Assembly (NCBI RefSeq): GCF_022402485.1
Contig: NZ_JAKRSA010000010.1
Location: 182,428-246,427 of the forward strand
From: Phenylobacterium sp.
GTDB taxonomy: Bacteria > Pseudomonadota > Alphaproteobacteria > Caulobacterales > Caulobacteraceae
Length of the DNA stretch: 64,000 nt
Reading direction: 5' to 3'
Positions 51,452 to 60,620 of this stretch are shown in pieces (within the stretch, counting starts at the first letter, position 1; the number at the start of each line of letters is the position of its first letter). The notes under the pieces were generated by a model. The model was given only the letters and a program-made list of their open reading frames with translations, was not told where the DNA came from and did no database searches. A program made the position numbers and the translations under genes.

Positions 51452-51730
51452 TCAAGGTGGCGATCCAAAGGCGCGGGTGATGTCGTCTTCCAGCAGATCG
51501 GCGATCTCCACCAGCTTCAGCCGTCCGGTCTGGCCGGCGGCGAGGCGGATGTCTGACCGGGGGCGGCTAAGGGCCTTGGCCAGAAAGGCGATGAGGGCGG
51601 CATTCGCCGCGCCGTCCACCGGCGGGGCGGCGATCCGCACCTTCAGAAAGACCCGGCCCTCATGGTCCTGGCCCCAGCCTTGGGCGGCGTCCCGTCCACC
51701 CCGGGGGGTCAGCCGCACCGCCAGGCGCAT
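51452..51730 (-). CDS. DUF167 (YggU) family protein
   Basis: A 92-residue protein of the YggU/DUF167 family. The signature VFLKVRIAAPPVDGAANAALIAFLAKAL is clear, followed by IRLAAGQTGRLKLVEI. Its function is unknown. It follows the yggT-like gene on the same strand after 9 bp, an arrangement common in proteobacteria. Confidence 0.9.
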   Translation of the reverse strand: MRLAVRLTPRGGRDAAQGWGQDHEGRVFLKVRIAAPPVDGAANAALIAFLAKALSRPRSDIRLAAGQTGRLKLVEIADLLEDDITRAFGSPP

Positions 51731-51739
51731 GGGGCGGTC

Positions 51740-52054
51740 CTAGACGAACAGGCCGATCAGGGCTGACTGGATTGCCGGCAGAATGAACCGCTGAATGCCC
51801 ATCAGCACCAGAATGACGATGATCGGGCTGATATCGACCCCGCCCAGGGCCGGCACCATCCGCTGCACCGGGCGCATGACCGGCGCTGTGACCGCCTCAA
51901 GGGCTCGGGCGATGTTGAAGACGAACTGATTGCGCAGATTGATCACGTCAAAGGCGACCAGCCAGGACAGCACCGCATTGATGATGATCGCCCAGGTCAG
52001 CAGCTCAATAAGCGCCGATAGGATGAAGAAGACGAAATTGATGATGGCGATCAT
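51740..52054 (-). CDS. YggT family membrane protein
   Basis: A 104-residue inner-membrane protein with two YggT segments (IIINAVLSWLVAFDVINLRN and an ARALEAVTAPVMRPVQRMVPALGG loop) and hydrophobic helices near residues 3-28 and 75-96. The role of the family is not established; links to cell division and osmotic balance have been suggested. ATG at 52054 is the start, beginning MIAIINFVFF. Confidence 0.9.
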   Translation of the reverse strand: MIAIINFVFFILSALIELLTWAIIINAVLSWLVAFDVINLRNQFVFNIARALEAVTAPVMRPVQRMVPALGGVDISPIIVILVLMGIQRFILPAIQSALIGLFV

Positions 52055-52197
52055 GGGGGGTCCCGATCTGTCTTGAGCGCTGCTTCTAGCCGCGAGGCCT
52101 CCCCCCTGACAAGGCGGAGCCGTGGCCCGGCGGGCCAGAACGCCCCCCGTGAGCGGCTTGACAGCGATCCGCCGCAAGCCTAACTCCCCGCCTTCCT

Positions 52198-52273
52198 GGG
52201 GCCGTAGCTCAGTTGGTAGAGCGCCTCGTTCGCAATGAGGAGGTCAGCGGTTCGATTCCGCTCGGCTCCACCA
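52198..52273 (+). tRNA. tRNA-Ala(CGC)
   Basis: A complete 76-base tRNA with encoded CCA. The 7-bp acceptor stem is GGGGCCG/CGGCTCC with one G-T pair. The D stem GCTC/GAGC, the anticodon stem CCTCG/TGAGG, and the T arm with TTCGATT fold normally. The anticodon CGC is at 52231-52233 and reads GCG. It is the integration site of the downstream element. Confidence 0.96.
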
Positions 52274-52278
52274 GGATT
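52229..52278 (+). repeat. attL, 50-bp direct repeat
   Basis: This 50-bp segment starts in the anticodon loop and runs to five bases past CCA. It is repeated exactly at 63946-63995. Integration at the 3' half of a tRNA with restoration of the gene is the usual outcome for tyrosine recombinases. Confidence 0.93.
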
Positions 52279-52374
52279 TCTCCTTTCATTTCAATGATCT
52301 ATGGCTCAATCCGCGCTCTGCGGAGGGGCCGCCGGTTTTGGCCAGACACCAAATCGACATCACGGCGGGGCATT

Positions 52375-52635
52375 TCAAGGCCCTCTGGCCCGTCCTCGGT
52401 CGGCATGTGAGTCCTCATAGGCCTCGCTGTACGCACCGCGATTCGACGCCTCCTGGCTGGAGGGTGTCGGAAATCCGACCAGAAGTCCGAGGATGAAGTA
52501 GAGCGCGGTGCTGGCCATGCCTGCAAACAGGACGCCGAACTTCAGGGCGTTGATGGCGCTGGGATCAGGCTCTGTACGCTCTAGCCAGAACGCAAGTCCG
52601 AATCCTAGGATCGCACCTACGGCTAGGGCGGGCAT
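52375..52635 (-). CDS. Small hypothetical membrane protein
   Basis: About 86 residues with two hydrophobic segments (ALAVGAILGFGLAFWLE and VLFAGMASTALYFILGLLVGF), then a polar tail. There is no recognised family. ATG at 52635 is used; TTG at 52653 would add six residues. It is the first gene inside the element, next to attL. A weak ribosome binding site lowers confidence. Confidence 0.5.
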   Translation of the reverse strand: MPALAVGAILGFGLAFWLERTEPDPSAINALKFGVLFAGMASTALYFILGLLVGFPTPSSQEASNRGAYSEAYEDSHADRGRARGP

Positions 52636-52786
52636 TGTCACGTCGCTACTCAAATGGGGTCTCGCTTTTCATAGTGAGGAACGCGGGTAGGGGGGCGGGG
52701 GTGGCTTCCGCCACGGGTCCCATCTGAGGTCGGTGACCTCCCCTAGGGCGGCTCTGGCGGCGACCAATTTCTGAAACGTCGGCGGG

Positions 52787-53128
52787 CTACTGCTCGCCAA
52801 CGTACTTTCCGTTGGGAGCCAATTTGCAGCGAGCGCCAAAGACATAGGTTCCGTCCGGGCAAAGGCGTGTCTGCGCGCGGGGGCTGGAGAGCTCATCCGT
52901 TTGGGACTTGCGGGCGCCAACATAGCTTCCGTCGGGCGCCAGCGCTCGCTTGCCTGCCACATAGGAGCCGTCGGGAGCGAGCTGCGGCTTTCCTCCGACG
53001 TAAGTGCCGTCGGGCGCGAGGTGACAGCGGTCTCCCGAGACGTAGGTGCCATCCGGGCATAGTCGCTGAGCATCTGCCCAGGTTGGGATCGCCAACAGTG
53101 CGACCGCCAGGATTACTGGTTTCATCAT
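52787..53128 (-). CDS. Secreted repeat protein with PDGxYV repeats
   Basis: A 113-residue protein with a signal peptide (cleavage near WADAQ). The mature part is built of six short repeats of about 13 residues, each of the form (L/C)xP(D/N)GxYVxG. Two repeats carry CPDGTYVSGDRC and CPDGTYVFGARC, each with a cysteine pair that could form a small loop. A 14-residue spacer interrupts repeats 4 and 5. The function is unknown. The repeated structure suggests a beta-rich surface or periplasmic protein. It is divergent from the XRE regulator across an 80-bp gap. Confidence 0.75.
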   Translation of the reverse strand: MMKPVILAVALLAIPTWADAQRLCPDGTYVSGDRCHLAPDGTYVGGKPQLAPDGSYVAGKRALAPDGSYVGARKSQTDELSSPRAQTRLCPDGTYVFGARCKLAPNGKYVGEQ

Positions 53129-53208
53129 GTGCTGCTCCTGGAGCTCTGATCTGAAAATCGGGCTTATAATCCCTAGACCGTTCAGGTGCGCAAGATGCCC
53201 CTCTCCCT

Positions 53209-53430
53209 ATGGAATGGGGCCGGATCGTTGGCGCGAATGTGCGCAGGCTGCGCAAGGCGCGCGGCCTGACTCAGGAGCAGCTCGCGCACGACGCGGGGAT
53301 CGACCTGACCTATGTTGGCGGCATCGAGCGCGGGCGACGGAACCCCTCGCTGGCCGTGCTGGTGCGTCTGGCGGAGTCTCTTGGCGTTCACCCGCCCGCG
53401 TTGTTCGACGTGGACACCAACGCGCCCTGA
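53209..53430 (+). CDS. XRE-family transcriptional regulator
   Basis: A 73-residue helix-turn-helix protein covering little more than the DNA-binding domain (RLRKARGLTQEQLAHDAGIDLTYVGGIERGRRNPSL). Its size is like that of the controller (C) proteins of restriction-modification systems. A TATAAT element lies at 53165-53170, 39 bp before the ATG. The type ISP gene is about 700 bp downstream on the same strand, with an opposed gene between them, so a controller role is only a hypothesis. Confidence 0.85.
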   Translation: MEWGRIVGANVRRLRKARGLTQEQLAHDAGIDLTYVGGIERGRRNPSLAVLVRLAESLGVHPPALFDVDTNAP

Positions 53431-53435
53431 CGTCG

Positions 53436-53942
53436 TCAGACGCAGATGCCCATCTGCACGGCGACAACGGGCTTGCCCTGGTCGTCCAGCCAGATGCGGA
53501 ACGTCCGACGCGCACCATTCACCTCAACGGCCGTGGCGGGCGACTTGAGGAAGCGACGGGCCATCTCCGATGCAGCGGCATTCCAGGCCTGCCGGGCGAA
53601 GGCGAGACGGCGCTGTGCTCGGTCCGTCGCCTGAGTGCGGACGTGCTTTAGGGCCTGGAGGCGCTGCGCCGCCAAGACCACACCCACATTGGAGTGATCC
53701 GCGTATGGCCGATCGCTCGGGAGGAGGTCGGGTGCAAGGAAGCGACCTACGAGTTCTGAGAGGGCGGCCAGAATGAGCCGTTCAACCTCTTTCTCATGCG
53801 CCTCACGACGCTCAATTGCCCATTCGCAGATGCGGATCAGACGGTAGGCGCGGTCCGCGCGTTCCAGTAGGGCGTCATCCGAGAGGCCAACTCTGGTCGG
53901 CTCAATCGGTTGAGTGCGAGATTCGGTGTCGCGTTTGGGCAT
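53436..53942 (-). CDS. Hypothetical protein, 168 residues
   Basis: A mostly alpha-helical soluble protein with a charged central part (RICEWAIERREAHEKEVERLILAALSELV) and a C-terminal beta segment ending RTFRIWLDDQGKPVVAVQMG. No domain is recognised. ATG at 53942 is well supported by AGGAGG 7 bases upstream. It lies between the XRE gene and the restriction gene and is transcribed against both. It could be accessory to the restriction system or unrelated. Confidence 0.65.
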   Translation of the reverse strand: MPKRDTESRTQPIEPTRVGLSDDALLERADRAYRLIRICEWAIERREAHEKEVERLILAALSELVGRFLAPDLLPSDRPYADHSNVGVVLAAQRLQALKHVRTQATDRAQRRLAFARQAWNAAASEMARRFLKSPATAVEVNGARRTFRIWLDDQGKPVVAVQMGICV

Positions 53943-54124
53943 GGCCGGTCCTCCTGAGCAGGGGGTATCTCCCCACCCATCAAAGACCGCGCGCCCGCAC
54001 GCACGGGGGCGAGGGTCCTTTCTTCCAGGCGGCGACAAGGGAGCTGACGCAACCGCGAGTTCACATTTCCCCCGATGCGCGCCAGTGTGGCGCAAGGGCG
54101 CTAGGTGTCGCCCCAGGGGGCTAG

Positions 54125-57100
54125 ATGTCTGACTTTCGCACGCTGCTAACCTCGCTCCGGGACGCGTCTCGGTCAGAACGGGAAAAGGGCACTTACTTCG
54201 AGCGCTTGGCCGTCGCGTTTCTGAAGAACGATCCAGGGATGCAGCAAGAGTACGAGGACGTCTGGCTGTTCTCGGACTGGGCGAAGGCCAACAGGCTGGA
54301 CGGACGCGACATCGGCATCGACGCCGTCGCCAAGATCAGGGGCGAGGACAGCTTCTGCGCCGTCCAGTGCAAGTTCTACGCTGAAGGCTATCGCATCCAG
54401 AAGGGCGACATCGACAGCTTCCTGTCGAGCTCTCAGACCCGCCATTTTTCGCGCGGCCTGATCATCGACACCACCGGCGCATCCTGGAGTCCCAACGCCG
54501 AGGCCCTGCTGGACGACCTCAACATCACCCGCATTGGCCTCGACCGCCTAGAGGCCAGCCCAATTGATTGGGCGTCGTGGGTTCACAACGATGAGATCAA
54601 GATTGATCCGCCAAAGGAGATCAGGCTGCACCAGCGCGAGGCGCTAGAGGCCGTGCGCGATGGTCTGGCGAAGGCGGATCGCGGCAAGCTGATCATGGCC
54701 TGCGGCACGGGCAAGACATTCACGGGTCTGAAGATCGCCGAGGAGCTGGCGGGCGTCGGGAAGACTGTTCTGTTCATGGTGCCGTCGCTGGCGCTGATGA
54801 GTCAGACGATTCGGGAATGGACCATCGACGCGGCCGTGCCGATCCGCGCCTTCGCCGTCTGCTCGGACGTTCAAGTGGGAAAGCGTCGCAAATCGCAGAC
54901 CGATGTCGCCGAGCTTGAGGCGCATGACCTCGACTATCCCGCGACTACCAGCGCTGCGAAGCTGGCCAGTAGGGCCGGTCGCACGTCGCCTGACCGCATG
55001 ACGGTGGTGTTCGCCACCTACCAGTCAATTCAGGTGCTCGCCGACGCCCAGCGCCTGAATGGCCTTTCCGAGTTCGACTTGATCATCTGCGACGAGGCTC
55101 ACCGAACCACGGGGGCGACGCTGGCGGGTGACGAGGAGAGCAACTTCGTCAGGATTCACGACCAGTCGTTCGTTGCGGGCCGGAAGCGCCTCTACATGAC
55201 CGCCACGCCACGGGTGTTCGGCGAGGCGGTGAGGGAGAGGGCGAGCGAAGCTGACGCGGTCCTATGCTCAATGGACGACGAACAGCTCTATGGTGAGACG
55301 CTGTTCGCGAGAGGCTTTGGCTGGGCCGTCGAGAATCAGCTGCTGACAGACTACAAGGTGCTGGTGCTGGCGGTTGACGAAGGCATGGTCAGCACGGGCG
55401 TGCAGCGACGCCTCGCGGATGATCAGTCCGAACTCAAGCTGGACGACGCCACCAAGATCATTGGTTGTTACAAGGCCCTGACGAAGCAGGGCTTGCGTGG
55501 TGAACTGGTCACCGACCCGTACCCTATGAAACGCGCTCTGGCGTTCTGCCGGGACATCAACTCGTCCAAGATGGTGCAGAGCGAGTTCTCAGCCGTCGTC
55601 GCAGAGTACCTAGCCTCGGATGAGGGCCAACAGGTGGAGGGGGACGCAACGCCGCTGGACTGTCAGCTGCGGCACGTTGACGGCACCTTCAACGCCAAGG
55701 ATCGCAATCGGCTGCTGGACTGGCTGAAAGAGGAGCATGGGGAGAACGCCTGTCGCATCCTGACCAATGCCCGCTGCCTGTCTGAAGGCGTGGACGTCCC
55801 TGCGCTAGACGCGATTCTGTTCATGCATCCGCGCAAATCGCAGATCGACGTGGTGCAGTCGGTAGGCCGCGTCATGCGTCGTTCGCCGGGCAAAAACATG
55901 GGCTACGTCATCCTGCCCATTGGCGTTCCGGCTGGTATGACGCCGGAGGATGCGCTGAACGACAACGAGCGCTACCGCGTCGTCTGGCAGATCCTGAACG
56001 CGTTGCGCTCTCACGACGAGCGGTTCGACGCGATGATCAACAAGGCTGATCTGGGCGTCGATATCTCCGACCACATCGAGGTCATCGCCGTCAGCAACAA
56101 GCTACCGACGAAGAAGGACGGTAAGGGCGGTAAGCCGAACATCGGCCATGGCAGCGCGGCGGAAGATGATGAGCGGGAGCCGGGTGTCGGCACGGAGCCC
56201 TCGCCGACACAGCCGGACTTCTTCCTCGACGAGTTCTCCAAGGCCATCATGGCCAAGATCGTCAAAAAGTGCGGTCGGCGCGACTATTGGGAAGATTGGG
56301 CAGGCGATATAGCCAAGATCGCCCAGACCCACATCACGCGCATCACTGCCCTGGTGGAGCAGCCCGGATCGGCTGAGCGCGCGGCCTTTGAGGGTTTCCT
56401 TGGCGAGCTGCGAGATGACCTAAACGACAGCATCACCGAGGGCGAGGCCATCGAGATGCTGGCCCAGCACCTCATCACCAAGCCGGTCTTCGACGCACTC
56501 TTTGAGGGCTACAGCTTCGCCCAGCACAACCCCGTTTCCCGGGCCATGCAGGCGGTTCTGGAGGTCCTGGACGAACACAGCCTGGAGAAGGAAACCGAGA
56601 GCCTTCAACGCTTCTACGCCAGCGTGAAGCGGCGCGCTGAGGGCATCGACCGCGCCGACGCCAAACAGAAGATCGTTGTCGAGCTCTATGACAAGTTCTT
56701 CCGAAACGCCTTCCCGAAAATGACCGAGCGGCTAGGCATCGTCTACACGCCTGTGGAGGTGGTGGATTTCATCATCCATTCCGTCAACGAGGTGCTTCAG
56801 GCCGAGTTTGGCCAGACCGTCGGAAGCCGGGGCGTCCACATCATGGACCCCTTCACGGGCACCGGCACCTTTATCACCCGACTGTTGCAGTCGGGCCTGA
56901 TCAAGCCGGAAGAGCTTGAGCACAAGTACCGGCATGAAATTCACGCCAACGAGATTGTGCTCCTGGCTTACTATATTGCGGCCATCAATATCGAGGCGGC
57001 TTACCACGGAGTCGCAGGCGGCGATTACGTGCCATTCGAGGGTATATGCCTTACTGACACCTTCCAGCTTTATGAGCAGGAGCGTGATTTGATCAGCGAT

Positions 57101-59002
57101 CTAATGGCCGACAACAGCAGCCGCCGTTCGCGCCAGAAAGAACTTGATATTCGGGTGATCGTCGGAAACCCGCCGTATTCGGTCGGCCAGGACAGCGACA
57201 ACAACGATGCCGCCAATGTGGCCTACCCAAAGCTCGATAAGCGCATCCAATCGACATACGTCGCGCACTCGACCGGAAATCCAAGGAGTCTTTATGACAG
57301 CTACATTCGAGCGATCCGCTGGGCTAGCGACCGGATCGGCGATGCTGGCGTAGTTGCCTATGTGTCGAACGCTGGGTGGCTTGACGGAAAAGCTGCTGAT
57401 GGCCTGAGAAAGTGTTTGGCGGAAGAATTCTCAGGCATCGACGTGTTCCACCTACGCGGCAACCAACGTACATCTGGCGAGAAATCCAAGCGTGAGGGAG
57501 GAAAGATTTTTGGCAGCGGCAGTAGAACGCCAGTGGCCATCACAGTGCTTACAAAGAATCCCAAGCGCGAGACCCCCAACGGAAGGATTCGTTTTCACGA
57601 TATTGGGGACTACCTCACGCGAGAACAAAAGCTGGCGATTGTGTCCCGGTTCGGAAGTGTGGGAGGCATTGAGAGCGCTGGTGGCTGGCAGTCCCTAACG
57701 CCTGACGAACATAGTGACTGGGTGGGCCAACGAGATGGCAGCTTCCAAGCGTTCCCTCCACTTGGGGCTAAACGCGAAAGTGCAGATATCACGCTATTCG
57801 AGAACTACAGCGCGGGCGTGAAGACAAATCGAGACCCGTGGGCATACAATAGTTCTGAAAAAGAATTGGGCAAAAACATGTCTAGAATGATCGGTTTTTA
57901 CCGTGAAAGTCTAGATCGCCCCGACAGGTCAGACATCAATGATGAAAAAAGCATTAGCTGGTCGTGGGTGCTTCGCGAGCGCTTTGCGAAACGGAAGATG
58001 GCTTCATTCGACCCGGGCAGCATTGTCAAAAGTATCTATCGCCCGTTCTCGCCACAAATGCTGTACTATGACGGGTTCTTCAATGAAAACCGTTACCTAA
58101 CTCCCAAAATTTTCCCAACTGGACGTGAGCGAAATCGGGCGATCTACCTTACAGGACCCAGCGCGCCATCATTTTCTGTTCTGATGATCGATGCCGTGCC
58201 TTGTCTAGACGTGATGTCGAAAGGGCAATGCTTTCCTCGGTTCCTATATGACGGTCTTGAAGAAAAAGGCTCCACACAGGGAGATCTGTTAAGTGCGGGG
58301 AGTGCGTCAAGTGCAATGGGGCGAGACGCGATAACTAATGATGGTCTTGCATATTTCCAAGCGTCGTACCCAAGAGATACCATAACAAAAGATGATTTGT
58401 TCCACTATGTTTATGGCCTGCTTCACAGTGAGAACTACCGAAGCCGTTTTGCAGACAACCTCTCCAAGCAACTTCCCCGCATCCCGGCCGTAAAGAATCC
58501 GGCCGACTTCTGGGCATTTGTTGAGGCTGGCCGCAGGCTGGGCGATCTGCATTGCGAATTTGATAGCGCCGAGCCTTATCCGGTCACCATCGCCCAGGGC
58601 GATCTAAGGCTGGCCAACATTCCCGACCCGGAGAAGTTCTACCGCGTCGAGAAAATGAAGTTCGGCGGCAAGCGCCCGAACGTGGACAAGACGACCGTGA
58701 TCTACAATTCCAACATCACCATGACCAACATCCCTCTGGCCGCCTACGACTACGTCGTAAACGGCAAGCCAGCGTTGGAATGGGTGATGGAGCGCCAGGG
58801 CGTAAAGACCGACAAGGCCAGCGGCATCGTCAACGACGCCAACCGCTACGCCATCGAGACGGTCGGCGACCCGGCTTACCCCCTCAAGCTATTCCAGCGC
58901 GTGATCACCGTCAGCCTGGAGACCATGAAGATAGTCCGCGCTCTGCCGCCGCTCGACATTGCGGAACCGGCCGCAAGGGAATCCGGGGAGCCGGTCGCGT
59001 AG
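54125..59002 (+). CDS. Type ISP restriction-modification enzyme, single polypeptide
   Basis: A 1625-residue fusion with the layout of LlaGI and LlaBIII. An Mrr-like nuclease domain comes first, with D62/D66 (GRDIGID) and Q81-K83 (QCK) as the PD-(D/E)XK residues. An SF2 helicase follows: Walker A ACGTGKT near 194, DEAH near 322, TATPR, and motif VI QSVGRVMRR. After a helical coupler comes an N6-adenine methyltransferase (YTPVEVVDFI, motif I DPFTGTGTF near 908, motif IV NPPY near 1015). The C-terminal ~450 residues would hold target recognition. The enzyme would translocate from an unmodified asymmetric site and cut DNA, giving phage defence. The part encoding 57.2-58.4 kb is AT-rich. The ORF is intact. 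Confidence 0.92.
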   Translation: MSDFRTLLTSLRDASRSEREKGTYFERLAVAFLKNDPGMQQEYEDVWLFSDWAKANRLDGRDIGIDAVAKIRGEDSFCAVQCKFYAEGYRIQKGDIDSFLSSSQTRHFSRGLIIDTTGASWSPNAEALLDDLNITRIGLDRLEASPIDWASWVHNDEIKIDPPKEIRLHQREALEAVRDGLAKADRGKLIMACGTGKTFTGLKIAEELAGVGKTVLFMVPSLALMSQTIREWTIDAAVPIRAFAVCSDVQVGKRRKSQTDVAELEAHDLDYPATTSAAKLASRAGRTSPDRMTVVFATYQSIQVLADAQRLNGLSEFDLIICDEAHRTTGATLAGDEESNFVRIHDQSFVAGRKRLYMTATPRVFGEAVRERASEADAVLCSMDDEQLYGETLFARGFGWAVENQLLTDYKVLVLAVDEGMVSTGVQRRLADDQSELKLDDATKIIGCYKALTKQGLRGELVTDPYPMKRALAFCRDINSSKMVQSEFSAVVAEYLASDEGQQVEGDATPLDCQLRHVDGTFNAKDRNRLLDWLKEEHGENACRILTNARCLSEGVDVPALDAILFMHPRKSQIDVVQSVGRVMRRSPGKNMGYVILPIGVPAGMTPEDALNDNERYRVVWQILNALRSHDERFDAMINKADLGVDISDHIEVIAVSNKLPTKKDGKGGKPNIGHGSAAEDDEREPGVGTEPSPTQPDFFLDEFSKAIMAKIVKKCGRRDYWEDWAGDIAKIAQTHITRITALVEQPGSAERAAFEGFLGELRDDLNDSITEGEAIEMLAQHLITKPVFDALFEGYSFAQHNPVSRAMQAVLEVLDEHSLEKETESLQRFYASVKRRAEGIDRADAKQKIVVELYDKFFRNAFPKMTERLGIVYTPVEVVDFIIHSVNEVLQAEFGQTVGSRGVHIMDPFTGTGTFITRLLQSGLIKPEELEHKYRHEIHANEIVLLAYYIAAINIEAAYHGVAGGDYVPFEGICLTDTFQLYEQERDLISDLMADNSSRRSRQKELDIRVIVGNPPYSVGQDSDNNDAANVAYPKLDKRIQSTYVAHSTGNPRSLYDSYIRAIRWASDRIGDAGVVAYVSNAGWLDGKAADGLRKCLAEEFSGIDVFHLRGNQRTSGEKSKREGGKIFGSGSRTPVAITVLTKNPKRETPNGRIRFHDIGDYLTREQKLAIVSRFGSVGGIESAGGWQSLTPDEHSDWVGQRDGSFQAFPPLGAKRESADITLFENYSAGVKTNRDPWAYNSSEKELGKNMSRMIGFYRESLDRPDRSDINDEKSISWSWVLRERFAKRKMASFDPGSIVKSIYRPFSPQMLYYDGFFNENRYLTPKIFPTGRERNRAIYLTGPSAPSFSVLMIDAVPCLDVMSKGQCFPRFLYDGLEEKGSTQGDLLSAGSASSAMGRDAITNDGLAYFQASYPRDTITKDDLFHYVYGLLHSENYRSRFADNLSKQLPRIPAVKNPADFWAFVEAGRRLGDLHCEFDSAEPYPVTIAQGDLRLANIPDPEKFYRVEKMKFGGKRPNVDKTTVIYNSNITMTNIPLAAYDYVVNGKPALEWVMERQGVKTDKASGIVNDANRYAIETVGDPAYPLKLFQRVITVSLETMKIVRALPPLDIAEPAARESGEPVA

Positions 59003-59040
59003 CGCCTTCTCCCGCGGCCGCAGAGTTGCGCGCGGAGAGT

Positions 59041-59084
59041 GGGACAGGACACGGACACACCCTATAAAGGGTGTGTCCTGTCCC
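59041..59084. terminator. Inverted repeat between convergent island genes
   Basis: GGACACACCC and GGGTGTGTCC form a perfect 10-bp stem with a TATAAA loop. GGGACA at 59041 and TGTCCC at 59079 extend the symmetry with a bulge. It lies between the convergent type ISP and RepA-like genes. A terminator is likely, although the T-run is missing. The repeated GGACA units could also be binding sites. Confidence 0.55.
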
Positions 59085-59092
59085 GTCCCATC

Positions 59093-60346
59093 TTACGCGC
59101 TGCCCTCAGTCGGGAGCAGCCAGATCTGATCTCCGAGACGTCGCACAAGCTTCTGTTCGGCGAGGCTGGCGATGGCGCGGTCGACTGATTTGCGGGTGGT
59201 CGCCTGCCACGTCCTTAAGGCCTCCGCGTCTGATGAAGGCGGCCGAAGATCAGCTCGATATCCTCGCTCAATCAGACTCGCACGTAGCGCCCCTACGGAT
59301 ACCACCCGTTCCGCAGACTGGTGATCGGCGGCGGCTGGAACGCTTGCTCGGATCGCGGCGAGCACAAGTGGCGCGTCGGGATGCGGCTGACGCGCGACGC
59401 TTCCCCCGTTGGTTTTCGGCCTTGCCGGAACGGGGACCTGACGCACAACACAAGAACTGACTGCCACGCCGTTGGGCGCGGTAAGCTCTATGGGTTCAAG
59501 CTCGAAGGCCAACGTGGCGGCCTCTGGGGCATCGGACTGCTTTGTATTCGTGATCGTTCGGACCGGGCTGCCAGAGGTCCTCTCCAGGCGGAGAATGAAG
59601 TCGGCAGCGTCTTCCCACTCGCCAGCGCCCTTGACCGACGCGTCGCCGCGTCTTCCTGACTGAAGCTTGGCGACGTGAGCGACCAGCATCACAGTGACGT
59701 TTGCGCAATCAATGATCTGACTGACGCTGTGGATGGTCCGATTTGCGACGCTGGCATCCGACACGCCTCCGCCTCCAATTGCCCGAGCGAGCGTGTCGAT
59801 GAAGATCGCCTCAAGGGGGACGCCCATCGCGTCAAAGTGAGGTCGGGCCTCCTCATTGAGGAACGAGATTAGCGTTTTGACGGCCTTCTCATCCGTAAGG
59901 TCGGGCACGCCGTCGACGACCATGACGGCTAGGTCCCGCCCCGCGTGACCATTAGCTTTGATCCAGGCGAGCAGCCGCTTCGCGAACCGCGATCTCTTCT
60001 CGCCGACAAAGATGATGGAGCCGAAGGGCTGGCCGATCCGATGCCCCATGTAGTCGGGGCCAACCGCGCCGCGATACGCCATATCCACGACTTGGAAGGA
60101 CTTGCCTGCGCCCCGATACCCATAAATGAAGCCGTAGGCCTTGCGGGGGACTAGCCCCTCTATCAGCCACTCGTCTTGCTCTATGGGCATCTCGTGGCCC
60201 CACTCAAGCGCGAAGGGGAGGGCGGCCTTACGATCTCGTTCGTATCGAGCCCGCCATCCTCGCCGATCATCCTCGGAAGCAGGAAGGTGGATTGAGCCGC
60301 GTTCCATTTGAACGCCGACCCACTGTTCGAATGTCGGGAACAGCAT
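59093..60346 (-). CDS. RepA-like AAA ATPase/helicase
   Basis: A 417-residue RecA-fold ATPase of the type annotated as RepA-like or AAA_25. Walker A is YGYRGAGKS, Walker B is AIFIDTLARA, and VMLVAHVAKL is a further strand of the ATPase core. The C-terminal 100 residues look like a winged helix (VDRAIASLAEQKLVRRLG). Such proteins are found in plasmids and islands as replicative helicases. ATG at 60346 is preferred because the frame upstream overlaps the AlpA-like gene. It follows that gene's stop directly, making an operon. Confidence 0.82.
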   Translation of the reverse strand: MLFPTFEQWVGVQMERGSIHLPASEDDRRGWRARYERDRKAALPFALEWGHEMPIEQDEWLIEGLVPRKAYGFIYGYRGAGKSFQVVDMAYRGAVGPDYMGHRIGQPFGSIIFVGEKRSRFAKRLLAWIKANGHAGRDLAVMVVDGVPDLTDEKAVKTLISFLNEEARPHFDAMGVPLEAIFIDTLARAIGGGGVSDASVANRTIHSVSQIIDCANVTVMLVAHVAKLQSGRRGDASVKGAGEWEDAADFILRLERTSGSPVRTITNTKQSDAPEAATLAFELEPIELTAPNGVAVSSCVVRQVPVPARPKTNGGSVARQPHPDAPLVLAAIRASVPAAADHQSAERVVSVGALRASLIERGYRADLRPPSSDAEALRTWQATTRKSVDRAIASLAEQKLVRRLGDQIWLLPTEGSA

Positions 60347-60347
60347 G

Positions 60348-60620
60348 TCAGGCGCGCTCCCCGTTACGCTGGCCGATCTCGGACGTCGAGCGCCGGGAGC
60401 TGGCGGACACCCATGCGTCGATTTGATCGCGGCCATAGAGCACGCGTCGCCCGAGTTTTAGGTAGGGGGGGCCGTCTCCGCTAACCCGCCACTTGTTAAG
60501 GATTGAGACCGAGAGGCGTAGCCGTTCGGCGGCCTCCTCGACGGTCAGAAGGAATTGGCCCTGGGACGCAGGGCGGGGGTCGTTTGATACGGACACTTGC
60601 CGCTCTCCTGTTGAAGACAA
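60348..60620 (-). CDS. AlpA/excisionase-like HTH protein
   Basis: A 90-residue protein with an N-terminal linker and a MerR-type winged helix (LTVEEAAERLRLSVSILNKWRVSGDGPPYLKLGRRVLYGRDQIDAWV). This domain is typical of excisionase and AlpA-like regulators of integrative elements, where it controls integrase expression or directs excision. It is co-transcribed with the RepA-like gene. GTG or ATG alternatives near the start are not resolved. Confidence 0.85.
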   Translation of the reverse strand: MSSTGERQVSVSNDPRPASQGQFLLTVEEAAERLRLSVSILNKWRVSGDGPPYLKLGRRVLYGRDQIDAWVSASSRRSTSEIGQRNGERA

